From: Baffinella frigidus
Lineage: Eukaryota > Cryptophyceae > Cryptomonadales > Baffinellaceae
DNA length: 23,599 bases
Assembly: GCA_026770585.1 (NCBI GenBank)
Contig: MU647176.1
Coordinates: forward strand, 110,370 to 133,968
Direction of reading: 5' to 3'
The notes below the pieces were generated by a model. The model worked only from the letters and a program-made list of their open reading frames with translations. It was not told the DNA's origin and did not search any database. Position numbers and translations under genes: made by a program. Below are positions 15,801 through 22,266 of the stretch, one piece after another; within the stretch, counting starts at the first letter, position 1; each line of letters opens with the position of its first letter.

Positions 15801-17409
15801 GAACAGAATAAAAGAACAATTTAAAGTTTATGGGGAAATGATCACGTTTCCGTACGGATGTCCGTGCGGAAACGTGATCAAATGCTGACTTTTGGCGTGT
15901 TTCCTGGGCAATAATCCAATAGTTAACTTATGAATCTGTTTGCATGGATAGCCTCGTGTGGGCACCCTGGCTGTAAAGATCCCAGGCCGCCTGTATTTCC
16001 CCGGCACGAGCAACCCCACTAGGGTGGTCACGTTATCAAACATCAGAGTTCCCCACTACGTCGGAGTTCCCCTCCGAGTTACTGACCCATACTGGCTTCT
16101 GCCGCACGACGCTCCCTGCACATGACCTTCCTCGGCGCCCCTGATCAGGCTCATCTCCATACAAGTATTAATTAATTGCTTTTGGCGCAACGAAATTTAC
16201 TACACAAATGCTCTAATATTACTTTTATGAGCAAATCGTGTATAGTAAGTTTCGTTGCCCAAAAGCAATTAATGAATACTTCTATGGAGATTAAGCCACA
16301 ACATCGGTGGGAGTGCATGCATGGCGGCCGTGTTCGTAGTAAAAAAGGTCTCTCTTCTGCACTGTCCCCGAGCTTGCCGATCAGGTGCTGTGTGATGGGT
16401 AGACTCTGGCATCCCCCTCCACTATGAGAGTGGTGGTCCGGGAACCCTCACCCCTCACCCCTAACCCTAAACCCTAAACCCTGAACCCTGAACCCTGAAC
16501 CGCAACGTGCATCGCAGCAAGTGCTGGGCCTGAAGATTGACTTCAAGACCCCACCGGGGTCTTGAAGTCCCGGAAACACTAACCCCGAAACTCCGACCCC
16601 TGAACCGTAACGTGCAGCATGTTGGTTTCGATCCGTAACAAACGCAGTTTGCTCTTGCAACGCGGCAAGTGCTGTGCCTCAAGATCGAATTCAGGACCCC
16701 TTTGGGGTCTTGAAGTTCATAGCGACGCAAACCAGGGTGAGTTTTGTAAAGCAACTCGTTCTGGTACAAATTATAAAACGAGACCTCGTTTAAAAAGGAC
16801 TTGATTTTTTTTGGTTTTAAGTGATCTTTGTTTTACAATTTGTACCAAGAACGAGTTGCTTTACAAAACTCACCCTGGGTTGCGTCACTATTAAAGTTCG
16901 GGGTCTTTCCTTCCCAGAAACCCCAACCCCGAAACCCTAAACCCTGACCCGTATTTTTGAGCACGGCAAGTGCTGGGCCTCAAAATTGACTCCACTTCAA
17001 GAACCCCTCGTGATCTTGAAATCTCGGAAACCGTCACTCCGAAACCCTAAACCCTAATCTGTAATTGCAACGCGGCAAGGCCTAACCCCGAAACCCTAAA
17101 CCCTAACCCGTGACTTTCAGCGCGGCAAGGGCTGGGCCTCGAAATTGACTCCCATGACAAGAACCCCTCTGATCTTGAAGTCCCGGAAACAGTAACTCCG
17201 AAGGAAGCATGGCTTTTCTGCAGAACAAGTTCCGGTGTCCGCCTATGTTGGGAGCTCGAAGAACCTGAAGGACCTAAAGGACCCTAAACCCTAACCCGTA
17301 ACTTTCAGCGCGGCAAGTGCTGGGCCTCAAAATCGATTTCAAGACTCCGAAGAACTACCTCAAGGGTGCGAAGCAAGCGCTCGATGAGTTCATCGAGTTG
17401 GGTGCTTAG
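12892..17409 (+). CDS. Nuclear gene for a thylakoid-lumen protein, four exons (PsbQ-like?)
   Basis: Exons 12892-13140, 13355-13460, 14821-14919 and 17309-17409 (249, 106, 99, 101 nt) give 184 residues plus TAG. Introns of 214, 1360 and 2389 bp are GT-AG and in phases 0, 1, 1. Residues 1-20 are a signal peptide (core VMLAVVLQLPLVLS); Phe21 follows the likely cut (S|FQP), the mark of complex red-lineage plastids. Residues 21-46 are transit-like. Arg47-Arg48, a hydrophobic stretch (58-67) and ALEASA|E (cut after 76) form a Tat-type thylakoid signal. The mature ~108 residues are helical: AARRVLDKMDAMIDAEQWDK, IRTLLNNPPLAF, LLDTFVYSNVFVDE and YLKGAKQALDEFIELGA. Length, lumen targeting and the ending recall PsbQ-like photosystem II extrinsic bundles; this is inference. 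Exon 3 start is chosen by phase (GATAG acceptor, weak pyrimidine tract); CAG at 14843 would break frame. Confidence 0.75.
13245..13336 (+). repeat. Duplicated 41-bp unit at the end of intron 1
   Basis: CCAACCCGGCT.CACCCA.GAAGCAAGCC...GGGGCTT occurs at 13245-13285 and 13296-13336, within intron 1 and close to its acceptor (CACCTGCAG at 13346-13354). Confidence 0.9.
13461..13860 (+). other. First part of intron 2
   Basis: Begins GTAAGGCTCTCTCTCG. A CTAGCTCTGTCTCCGTG terminus at 13477 belongs to the CTAGCTCTGCC family. AGCCGTAATGCGGCT hairpin near 13586. No exon-like segment. Confidence 0.5.
13861..14200 (+). repeat. CCCTGTA/CCCTACA/CCCTAAA array in intron 2
   Basis: A unit TTGTTCACGCT.GTGGCGGCGAA followed by (CCCTGTA)n and (CCCTACA)n is present twice (about 13812-13912 and 13911-14040), then CCCTAAA and CCAAACC variants. 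C-rich on plus, the sense of the host gene; opposite to all arrays left of 11.5 kb. Confidence 0.92.
14216..14700 (+). repeat. Repeated GGCATGCGGGGG unit in intron 2
   Basis: AACGTTGCCGAAGGGCATGC, ACGTTGCTGGAAGGCATGC and AACGTTGTCGAAAGGCATGC mark three copies (about 14248, 14367, 14652); the latter two share CTCGCGGTTTCCCGGGGG. The third is separated from the second by the foldback element 14474-14613. On minus the frame reads APRMPFGNVAP-like peptides, but no splice frame supports coding. Confidence 0.6.
14474..14613. mobile_element. Shell-and-core element, TTATCCGGGGAAACC shell, copy 1
   Basis: Outer arms TTATCCGGGGAAACCTATTT and inverse; core GGCAATCAAAATTGCTACAC ... GTGTAGTAATTTTCGTTGCC. 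Flanked by GTGC on both sides (14470-14473, 14614-14617), a probable 4-bp target duplication. Inside intron 2. Confidence 0.9.
14957..15049. repeat. GA/GT microsatellite in intron 3
   Basis: Alternating (GA)n and (GT)n blocks, immediately before the second copy of exon 3. Confidence 0.95.
15048..15101 (+). pseudogene. Second copy of the 3' part of exon 3
   Basis: TACACGCGGCTTCTCGACAC through CAACGTCGATGAAG|GTACAA matches the end of exon 3 (14870-14919) and its donor. Read after one of the AGs of the GA tract it is 54 nt, phase 1 at both ends, and encodes YTRLLDTFVYSNVNVDE. It could be spliced in without breaking frame, but is more likely a by-product of local duplication. A shorter third copy with donor lies at 15220-15242 (TACAGCAACGCGTCGATGAAG|GTCGAA). 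Confidence 0.6.
15243..15781 (+). other. Intron 3, unassigned stretch
   Basis: Holds a GTCGAGAGTGGAACGTCTCA block (15383-15402), also at 2959-2978 with one change, and a CCTCTGGCAGACGTCTGCCAGAGG-type hairpin at 15504-15527. A 111-codon open frame (15391-15726) has no splice or homology support. Confidence 0.5.
15782..15960. mobile_element. Foldback element, CACACGAGGCTATCC family, copy 2
   Basis: CACACGAGGCTATCCATGCG and inverse at the ends, as at 5101-5269. Central hairpin TGATCACGTTTCCG ... CGGAAACGTGATCA off-centre to the left. Apart from the ends and the TCACGT motif the interior differs from copy 1. Confidence 0.85.
16153..16291. mobile_element. Shell-and-core element, ATCTCCATACAAG shell, copy 2
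   Basis: Same shell as 7075-7211. Core loop in the opposite orientation: ATGCTCTAATATTACTTTTA here against GATTTGCTCATAAAAGTAAT there. Inside intron 3. Confidence 0.88.
16440..16500 (+). repeat. CCCTAAA/CCCTGAA array upstream of an exon-4 pseudo-copy
   Basis: C-rich on plus. Leads directly into pseudo-copy A of exon 4 (ATCGCAG|CAAGTG). Confidence 0.85.
16518..16553 (+). pseudogene. Exon 4 pseudo-copy A
   Basis: CAAGTGCTGGGCCTGAAGAT... after ATCGCAG reads QVLGLKIDFKTP, identical at the protein level to the start of true exon 4, then leaves it. The sequence beyond folds: GACTTCAAGACCCC with GGGGTCTTGAAGTC. Confidence 0.75.
16666..16701 (+). pseudogene. Exon 4 pseudo-copy B
   Basis: CGCGGCAAGTGCTGTGCC...: QVLCLKIEFRTP. 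No AG directly before it; followed by the same GGGGTCTTGAAGT. Confidence 0.6.
16721..16888. mobile_element. Foldback element, AGTTTTGTAAAGCAACTC family
   Basis: Arms from GCGACGCAAACCAGGGTGAG and GTTTTGTAAAGCAACTCGTT to CTGGTACAAATT, inverse from 16832. Related arms lie in the short introns at 6530-6600 and 6740-6800. Confidence 0.85.
16967..17165 (+). pseudogene. Exon 4 pseudo-copies C, D and E
   Basis: C (from 16967) CAAGTGCTGGGCCTCAAAAT; D (17071) CGCGGCAAGGCC, very short; E (from 17121) CGCGGCAAGGGCTGGGCC after TGACTTTCAG. Each is followed or preceded by CCCTAAACCCTAA and CCGGAAAC.GTAACTCCGAA, showing a tandem unit of array, acceptor and exon start. All lose the frame after ~12 codons. 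Confidence 0.65.
17281..17308 (+). promoter_or_regulatory. 3' splice site of intron 3 built from a telomere-like repeat
   Basis: ACCCTAAACCCTAACCCG then TAACTTTCAG directly before exon 4. CTAAC 15-20 bases from the AG is a plausible branch point. The same array-plus-acceptor occurs before pseudo-copy E. Confidence 0.6.
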
Positions 17410-17448
17410 GCCGTGTGTGAGGACGGAGCCCTAGGAAGGTTGGGTGCG

Positions 17449-17552
17449 TATCCCTTAAGTGACCAACGGGCGAATAATCGCCCGTGGAAGCCTTGGGCAG
17501 GTCCTAGGGCCCTACGGTAGGGCGTATGAGCCTACTGGTCACTTAAGGGATA
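17449..17552. mobile_element. Foldback element, TATCCCTTAAGTG family, copy 2
   Basis: TATCCCTTAAGTGACCA and inverse at the ends; CCTAGGGCCCTACGGTAGGG and a CGGGCGAATAATCGCCCG hairpin inside. 40 bp after the stop codon of the lumen-protein gene, so probably in its 3' UTR or terminator region. Confidence 0.8.
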
Positions 17553-17676
17553 CCCTGGGGTGAGAGTCAAGCTGCAACAGGGGTTTCTCCAAGGCATGGA
17601 GAGGGACGTGCGCGTGCGTGGGTGCGTGGGTGCGTGGGTGCGTACGCTAGGGAGGGTACATGTAGGTGTACACGGT

Positions 17677-17720
17677 GGAAGCAAACGCCCTCGACCATTT
17701 CATCGAGTTGGGCGTACGCT
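17677..17720 (+). pseudogene. Copy of the lumen-protein C-terminal coding end
   Basis: GAAGCAAACGCCCTCGACCA TTTCATCGAGTTGGG...TAG reads EANALDHFIELGVR and stop, against AKQALDEFIELGA and stop in exon 4. The 3' flank of the gene (CCGTGTGTGAGGAC.GAG.CCT) is also repeated, at 17819-17841. A local segmental duplication. Confidence 0.65.
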
Positions 17721-17814
17721 AGCGCCCCCCCCCTAGGACCACCATAGGGCCCTAGGCATAGGGCTACTGTAGGGTCCTAGGAGGAGGCTCTTTCTGATGA
17801 GCGAGGTGCCCCTG
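17721..17814. mobile_element. Left-truncated 117-bp CAGGGGTACCTCGC element
   Basis: CCCTAGGACCACCATAGGGC ... GAGCGAGGTGCCCCTG: right end and interior of the family below, the left terminus missing and fused to the copied C-terminal coding end. Confidence 0.7.
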
Positions 17815-17917
17815 TTGGCCGTGTGTGAGGACAGAGTCCTGGAAAGGGCCCGCCTCGGGCAAGGAGGAGGAGTATGTTCCCTCACACCCTCTACGAGGAC
17901 ATCGAGTTGTGTGGGTA

Positions 17918-18034
17918 CAGGGGTACCTCGCTCATAAGAAACCGCCGCCCCCTAGGACCCTACAGTAGGCCTATGTCTAGGGCCCTATGGGGGTCCTATG
18001 GGGGTGGGCGTTTCTTGTGAGTGAGGTACCCCTG
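17918..18034. mobile_element. 117-bp foldback element, CAGGGGTACCTCGCTCA family, copy 1
   Basis: CAGGGGTACCTCGCTCATAA and GTGAGGTACCCCTG at the ends; CCTAGGACCCTACAGTAGGC inside. Same length as 19794-19910. Almost the whole element is one imperfect palindrome. Confidence 0.85.
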
Positions 18035-18061
18035 TAGAGGCCCTGAGGCCGGACCGAACTA

Positions 18062-18186
18062 ATCTCCATAGAAGTATTAATTAATTGCTTTTGGGCAACG
18101 AAAATTACTACACGATTTGCTTTTACAAGTAATAGTAGAGCATTTGTGTAGTAACAAAAGCAATTAATGAATACTTTTGTGGAGAT
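18062..18186. mobile_element. Shell-and-core element, ATCTCCATA shell, copy 3, core truncated
   Basis: Left shell and left core arm intact; on the right GTGTAGTAAC joins directly to AAAAGCAATTAATGAATACT, losing ATTTTCGTTGCC of the core arm. Confidence 0.87.
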
Positions 18187-18229
18187 GAGAATGTCTACAT
18201 AAATTACTTCTCTCCGCCCGAGGGGGGCC

Positions 18230-18369
18230 TTATCCGGGGAAACCTATTTTTCTTTCATGTGATGGTAACGAAAATTACTACACGATTCGTTTTTATTAGT
18301 AAGATTCAAGCATTTGTGTAGTAATTTTCGTTGCCATCAAATGAAAGAAAAGTAGGTTTCCCCGGATAA
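18230..18369. mobile_element. Shell-and-core element, TTATCCGGGGAAACC shell, copy 2
   Basis: Same shell as 14474-14613, with core GGTAACGAAAATTACTACAC ... GTGTAGTAATTTTCGTTGCC. GGCC on both sides (18226-18229, 18370-18373), a second independent 4-bp duplication. Confidence 0.9.
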
Positions 18370-18405
18370 GGCCCGTCCTAGAGTCCTCACACCCTGTCAT
18401 GTGAA

Positions 18406-18552
18406 AAGCTAACGCCAGCGAGGTACTTAGGGCCTACGGATTGCCTACGGTAGGAGCCCACCTTCTACGACTTTTAAACTCATTTTTTTTTAAACGTCGT
18501 AGGAGGAGGGGGGGTTGCTACCGTAGGCTAAGGGGTCCGCTGGCGTTAGCTT
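18406..18552. mobile_element. Foldback element, AAGCTAACGCCAGCG
   Basis: AAGCTAACGCCAGCG and CGCTGGCGTTAGCTT at the ends, GCCTACGGTAGGAGC and a TTCTACGACTTTTAAA hairpin inside. Confidence 0.85.
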
Positions 18553-18658
18553 GTGGCGTTACCTGGAAGCAGGCTCTTTGCGTGCAGGGGTACATGTACA
18601 GGCTTATCTGGGCCATAAGAAAACAGAACTTAAGAACACAGACCGGACTTGGGTCCCC

Positions 18659-18736
18659 CGTTTTCTTAATTTCGTACCATAGGGTTGACAAAATCTTGCG
18701 TTTGGTCAACCCTGTGGTACTAAATTAAGAAAACAG
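18659..18736. repeat. Hairpin around GTTTTCTTAATTT
   Basis: GTTTTCTTAATTTCGTACCA and AGGGTTGAC pair with GTCAACCCT and GGTACTAAATTAAGAAAAC. Non-coding. Confidence 0.85.
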
Positions 18737-18783
18737 ACACCGACCGACGTCGGAGCAACCGTGTTGTTATAGCCCAGGTACCC

Positions 18784-18882
18784 CTGTACCTCGCTCATAA
18801 GAAAGTGCCACCCCTCGCACCCTACAGTAGGCCTATGCCTAGGGCTCTACGGTGGTCCTAGGGGTGGGGGCAGTTTCTTAAG
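18784..18882. mobile_element. CAGGGGTACCTCGCTCA family, right-truncated copy
   Basis: CTGTACCTCGCTCATAAGAA to CAGTTTCTTAAG; the right terminus is replaced by the heptamer array that follows. Confidence 0.75.
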
Positions 18883-18884
18883 AA

Positions 18885-19155
18885 CCCCAAACCCCAAACC
18901 CCAAACCTCAAACCTCAAACCCCAAACCCCAAATCCCAAACCCTACACCCTACACCCTACACCCTCCACCCTCCACCCTCCACCCTCCACCCTAAACCCT
19001 ACACCCTACATTCGACCATAAACCTTCAACCTTCATCCTTCACCCTCAATGCTAAACCCTCAACCCTAAACGCTAAACGCTAAACGCAAAACGCTCAACC
19101 CTAAACGCTAAACGCTAAACCCTAAACCCATAAACCCCAAACCCTAAACCCCTGT
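18885..19155 (+). repeat. CCCCAAA/CCCTACA/CCCTCCA/CGCTAAA array
   Basis: About 38 heptamers of several variants in homogeneous blocks. C-rich on plus, as in introns 2 and 3. No exon recognised at its 3' end; TGCGTGGGTGCGTG repeats follow, as at 17605-17640. Confidence 0.93.
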
Positions 19156-19307
19156 ACGTTCACACGGAACGTGCGCGTACGTGGGTGCGTGGGTGCGTGC
19201 GCTTAGAAGGGTGCCTGCAGGTGTACACGGTGGCCATGTCAGCCCCCTCCCACCCCACCCCACCCTGCTTTTCCGTTTGCTCACCTGCCTCAGCGCCGTC
19301 GATGCGA

Positions 19308-19365
19308 TTAGGCCCATACGCCCTACCGAAGGACCCTAGGACCTGCCTAGGACCTCTTGGCGGTC
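19308..19365. mobile_element. Fragment of the TATCCCTTAAGTG family
   Basis: TTAGGCCCATACGCCCTACC..AGGACC..CCTAGGACCTCTTGG: the interior only, without the termini. Confidence 0.65.
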
Positions 19366-19601
19366 AGTGCATTCACCTTCCATTTCTAGCGCCGTTTGAG
19401 TTCAGTTTCGTCTCATCATTAAAAACATTGAAACGTAGATGGACGGTTCATTTGTACTGGAGATCCATCTTCAAAACTAATAACGACGAGCCGAGATTTA
19501 CTGAGACAGAGCTAGTATTTCCCTCTGTACATGGCGACACACGTTTCTACATCCCTAGAACTGTACACGGATGCGGTGAAGCTCTGCGGCGGCCATCCCA
19601 T
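19366..19601. other. No gene recognised
   Basis: A 178-codon plus-strand frame (19185-19721) spans three different repeats and is not accepted as a gene. CTGAGACAGAGCTAG (19490-19504) is an end of the CTAGCTCTG family. Confidence 0.5.
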
Positions 19602-19741
19602 CCACCAGCCATCTCAAGTGGCTCAAATAGTGTCCTGGAAGGTCTTCAAATTTACCTTGGATCGAAGTCGGATCTGACCCCCATCCAAGGTGGACCGAAA
19701 ATGCCCCAGAGCACTATTTGAGCCACCTCCAAGGGCTGGTG
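19602..19741. mobile_element. Foldback element, CCACCAGCC family
   Basis: CACCAGCCATCTCAAGTGGC and TCAAATAGTG at the left pair with CACTATTTGA and GCCACCTCCAAGGGCTGGTG at the right. A second internal hairpin around TTTACCTTGGAT/ATCCAAGGT. Confidence 0.83.
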
Positions 19742-19793
19742 GATCTGCAAGGAACCTCTGCATATGGCACGCCCCCCCCCCCTGTGAGGACTA

Positions 19794-19910
19794 CAGGGGT
19801 ACCTCGCTCAGAAGAAACGCCCAACCCCCTAGGACCACCGTAGGGCCCTACGCATTGGCCTACAGTAGGGTCCTAGGAGGAGGCGCTTTCTTGCGAGCGA
19901 GGTACCCCTG
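19794..19910. mobile_element. 117-bp foldback element, CAGGGGTACCTCGCTCA family, copy 2
   Basis: CAGGGGTACCTCGCTCAGAA and GCGAGCGAGGTACCCCTG. Best-preserved copy. Confidence 0.88.
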
Positions 19911-20285
19911 TACACACCCTTACAGTCGATCTAACGACTCTCGGCGGGCTCGTCCTAGCCCGAGTGCGCATAGCCCTACATGGCGAGTTTCAGGGTGACC
20001 ACTCCATAGCTCTCCCGAGGCGGGGCTATCCCAGCCAAGGCGGACCTATCTCAGGCGAGTCCTGACATTATCCCCTACATGGCGACTTTGAGGGTGAAGA
20101 GGCGACGCCGTCGGCGATGCTCCAAGTCCTCAGTCTCATTCAGGATCGAGACGAACTCCCGCGCGTGGGAGTAGAAGGGATTCATCGCCATTCTCTCCTG
20201 CCTCTCCTCGAACCGCAACTGGAGAAACGACGAAAAAGATTACTTTCGGGAACGACGAAAAAGATTGCGAAAACGATTACGAAAA
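19911..20285. other. No gene recognised; short repeats
   Basis: TACATGGCGA.TTTCAGGGTGA appears twice (about 19976 and 20074) and AACGACGAAAAAGATTAC repeats at 20225-20280. GAGACGAACTCCCGCGCGTG near 20148 looks coding-like on minus, but I could not set exon bounds with confidence. Confidence 0.4.
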
Positions 20286-20289
20286 GATG

Positions 20290-20383
20290 ACTTTTTCTGG
20301 CAACGAGAATTACTCCACAGATGCTTTAGTATTACTTGTAAGACCCAATTGTGTGGTAAATTTCGTTGCCAGAAAGATGTTTT
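20290..20383. mobile_element. Core element with an ACTTTTTCTG shell
   Basis: GACTTTTTCTGGCAACGAGA and TTACTCCACA ... GTGTGGTAAATTTCGTTGCC and AGAAAGATG. A short shell different from the others. Confidence 0.8.
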
Positions 20384-20487
20384 TCATCCGCCGTTGAAAC
20401 CGGACCTGGGTTAGGGTTTCGGGGGCTCAGTCACTCCACGCAGCGGACTACGACGGGGAAACACGGCTGGTTCTGACCGACGCCGGT

Positions 20488-20602
20488 CTCGAGTTGAGTC
20501 TAGGACAAGATTTGTCAACTTAAGGACCAAACGCGAGGATTCCTAGCGTTTTTGTGGGCCAGTGATCTTAAGTTGAAGAATTTGTCAGAGACTTAACTCG
20601 AG
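20488..20602. mobile_element. Foldback element, CTCGAGTTGAGTCT
   Basis: CTCGAGTTGAGTCT, AAGATTTGTCAACTTAAG and their approximate inverses ending GACTTAACTCGAG. ~115 bp. Confidence 0.8.
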
Positions 20603-20615
20603 TCCGGTTTCGTTA

Positions 20616-20851
20616 TTGTAGATTTCGGGTCCGCGCGGATTTTTATGAGATCAGGTCGGGGGATCGGGGAAAAAAAAAACGTGAAAATGATTCGTTGTGT
20701 GTCATCATATGGGTGGGGGTCGCGATCTTGTCATCAAATCCATGCGTAAGATATCATAAAACTTTAGATGGACGTAAAAATCTCCGCGATTTTTCCATTT
20801 TTTTAGATCCCCCGACCCGAAGTGAAATCCGCGCGGACCCGAAATCTACAA
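20616..20851. mobile_element. Diverged relative of the 204-bp TA-flanked family
   Basis: TTGTAGATTTCGGGTCCGCG and inverse, TA at 20614-20615 and 20852-20853. The order of parts matches the 204-bp family: CCGCGCGGA, a (AG)ATCAGGTC stretch, GTGTCATC.TATGGGTGGG, and an ATG..TAAGAT..CATAAAA hairpin. 236 bp. Confidence 0.8.
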
Positions 20852-20936
20852 TAGGATATCCCGAGGAATGACTGACACGCAGCGGAAAGCGGAGGCCCAC
20901 CCCGAACATGCAGAAGGATGCCCTCTGATGGATTCC

Positions 20937-21077
20937 ATACGGCAACACTTACAATTCATAAACAGGATTTCAATCAAAATTACTACACGTTTGCTTTAAT
21001 ATTACCATAAAAGTTTTGTGCAGGAAAAATAAATTTCATCAAACCCAGTTTATAAATTATAAGTGTTTCCGTATGCG
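20937..21077. mobile_element. Core element with a CATACGGCAACACTTA shell
   Basis: CATACGGCAACACTTACAAT ... TTATAAGTGTTTCCGTATG outside; core AATCAAAATTACTACACG ... AAATTTCATC inside, right core arm degraded. Confidence 0.75.
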
Positions 21078-21106
21078 ATTCGGGTAGCACCTCGGAGGGG
21101 GATATT

Positions 21107-21226
21107 CCGTCCCGCTATCTTAGGCTTCCGACGCCGAAGATAAGGGTGCATATGCTATTTCAGGCACACAATGATGCTATCTTACGCCTTTTTATGTGGG
21201 CAGATTCTGGTATGTTCCGAGATGAA
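21107..21226. mobile_element. Foldback element, ATTTCGGACC family, copy 2 (left arm lost)
   Basis: GTCCCGCTATCTTAGGCTTC to GGTATGTTCCGAGATGAAA, collinear with 5391-5506. The outer left arm is missing. Confidence 0.75.
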
Positions 21227-21300
21227 ACCAATGTTGTAGAGGAGAACGGTACGTCACATTCCTCTCGCGCAGAATATCGCTCAGATGAAAACAACATGAG

Positions 21301-21508
21301 ATTCATAGGCTAACGGCCTGAAAATGGGGTAGTTAGGCCTACGGCATTGCCTAGGACCTCCTACCGTAGGCCGAGGGATCCTAGGACCAAAAAGTCTCGA
21401 CCTACGGTAGGAGTTCCTAGGCAATGTAGGATCCCTTGGCCTACGGTAGGATTTTCTAGGCAATACCGTAGGCCTAAGTGCCCCATTTTCAGGCCGTTAG
21501 CCTATGAA
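21301..21508. mobile_element. Foldback element with a 17-base flanking direct repeat
   Basis: TTCATAGGCTAACGGCCTGA AAATGGGG and inverse at the ends, CCTACGGTAGGA repeated inside. GATGAAAACAACATGAG is repeated exactly on both sides (21284-21300, 21509-21525). Confidence 0.87.
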
Positions 21509-21525
21509 GATGAAAACAACATGAG

Positions 21526-22080
21526 AGTCGGGGCAGCACCTGAGATGAGATTCGGGGTAGCACCTCAGATGAGATTCGGGACAACATGAGAGGCGGGGCA
21601 GCACCTGGGAGGGCGTTCGGTGGATCGTGTGCTCCGGAGCGTCCTCCCCCACCAGATGCACTTCTGAGTCTGAGCGGGGCGGCATCTGCGAAGGTGTGTG
21701 TGTGTGTGAGAGAGAGAGAGCCCTCTCTCTCTCTTCTCTCTCGCTTCTCTCTCTCTTCTCTCTCTCTTCTCTCCCTCTTCTCTCTCTCTATCTCTCCCGC
21801 TCCCCCCCTCTCTGAGAAGGGGGTGTGTGTGGGGGGGTGAGTTCTCTCTCTCTTTCTTCTCTCTCGCTTCTCTCTTCTCTTCCTCTTCTCTCTCTCTCTC
21901 TCTCTCTCTCGTTCTCCCACTCTCTATGTCTCTGTCTCTCGCTCGCTGTATCTTTCTCTCTGTGGAACTGTCTCTGTCCCTCTCCCTCTCCCCCACCCAC
22001 TTACCCACCCACTCCCCTCTGTCTTCGCCCTCCTTCTGTCCACTCTCCAGGCACAGCCCACACACAAAGACAATGGAGCC
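21526..22080. repeat. Short tandem GATGAGATTCGGG repeats, then CT microsatellites
   Basis: GAGATTCGGGGTAGCACCTCAGAT-like units at 21526-21615 (shown in part), then (CT)n from 21721 to about 21990 broken by a GTGTGTGTGGGGGGG stretch. Ser/Leu or Arg/Glu frames here are repeat translations. Confidence 0.85.
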
Positions 22081-22266
22081 TGTAACAGGTTATGATCCGC
22101 CCCTCACGCTGAGAGTGCACTGCCAGGGCGGAGTTTTTGTATTAGTCAACTCAACGGCGAAAATCGATTTACTACCCATTACGTGGACCTCGTTTCTAAA
22201 GTTGACAGATTTGTGGGGGTGTTGACTTTTACAAATCTCCGGATTCGCAGTGGAGTGACCCTTCTA

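Noticed and set aside
19185-19721. 178-codon plus-strand frame
   Set aside because: Crosses a TATCCCTTAAGTG fragment, a CTAGCTCTG end and a foldback; a composite of repeats.
21586-22225. Open frames rich in Ser/Leu or Arg/Glu
   Set aside because: Translations of CT microsatellites.
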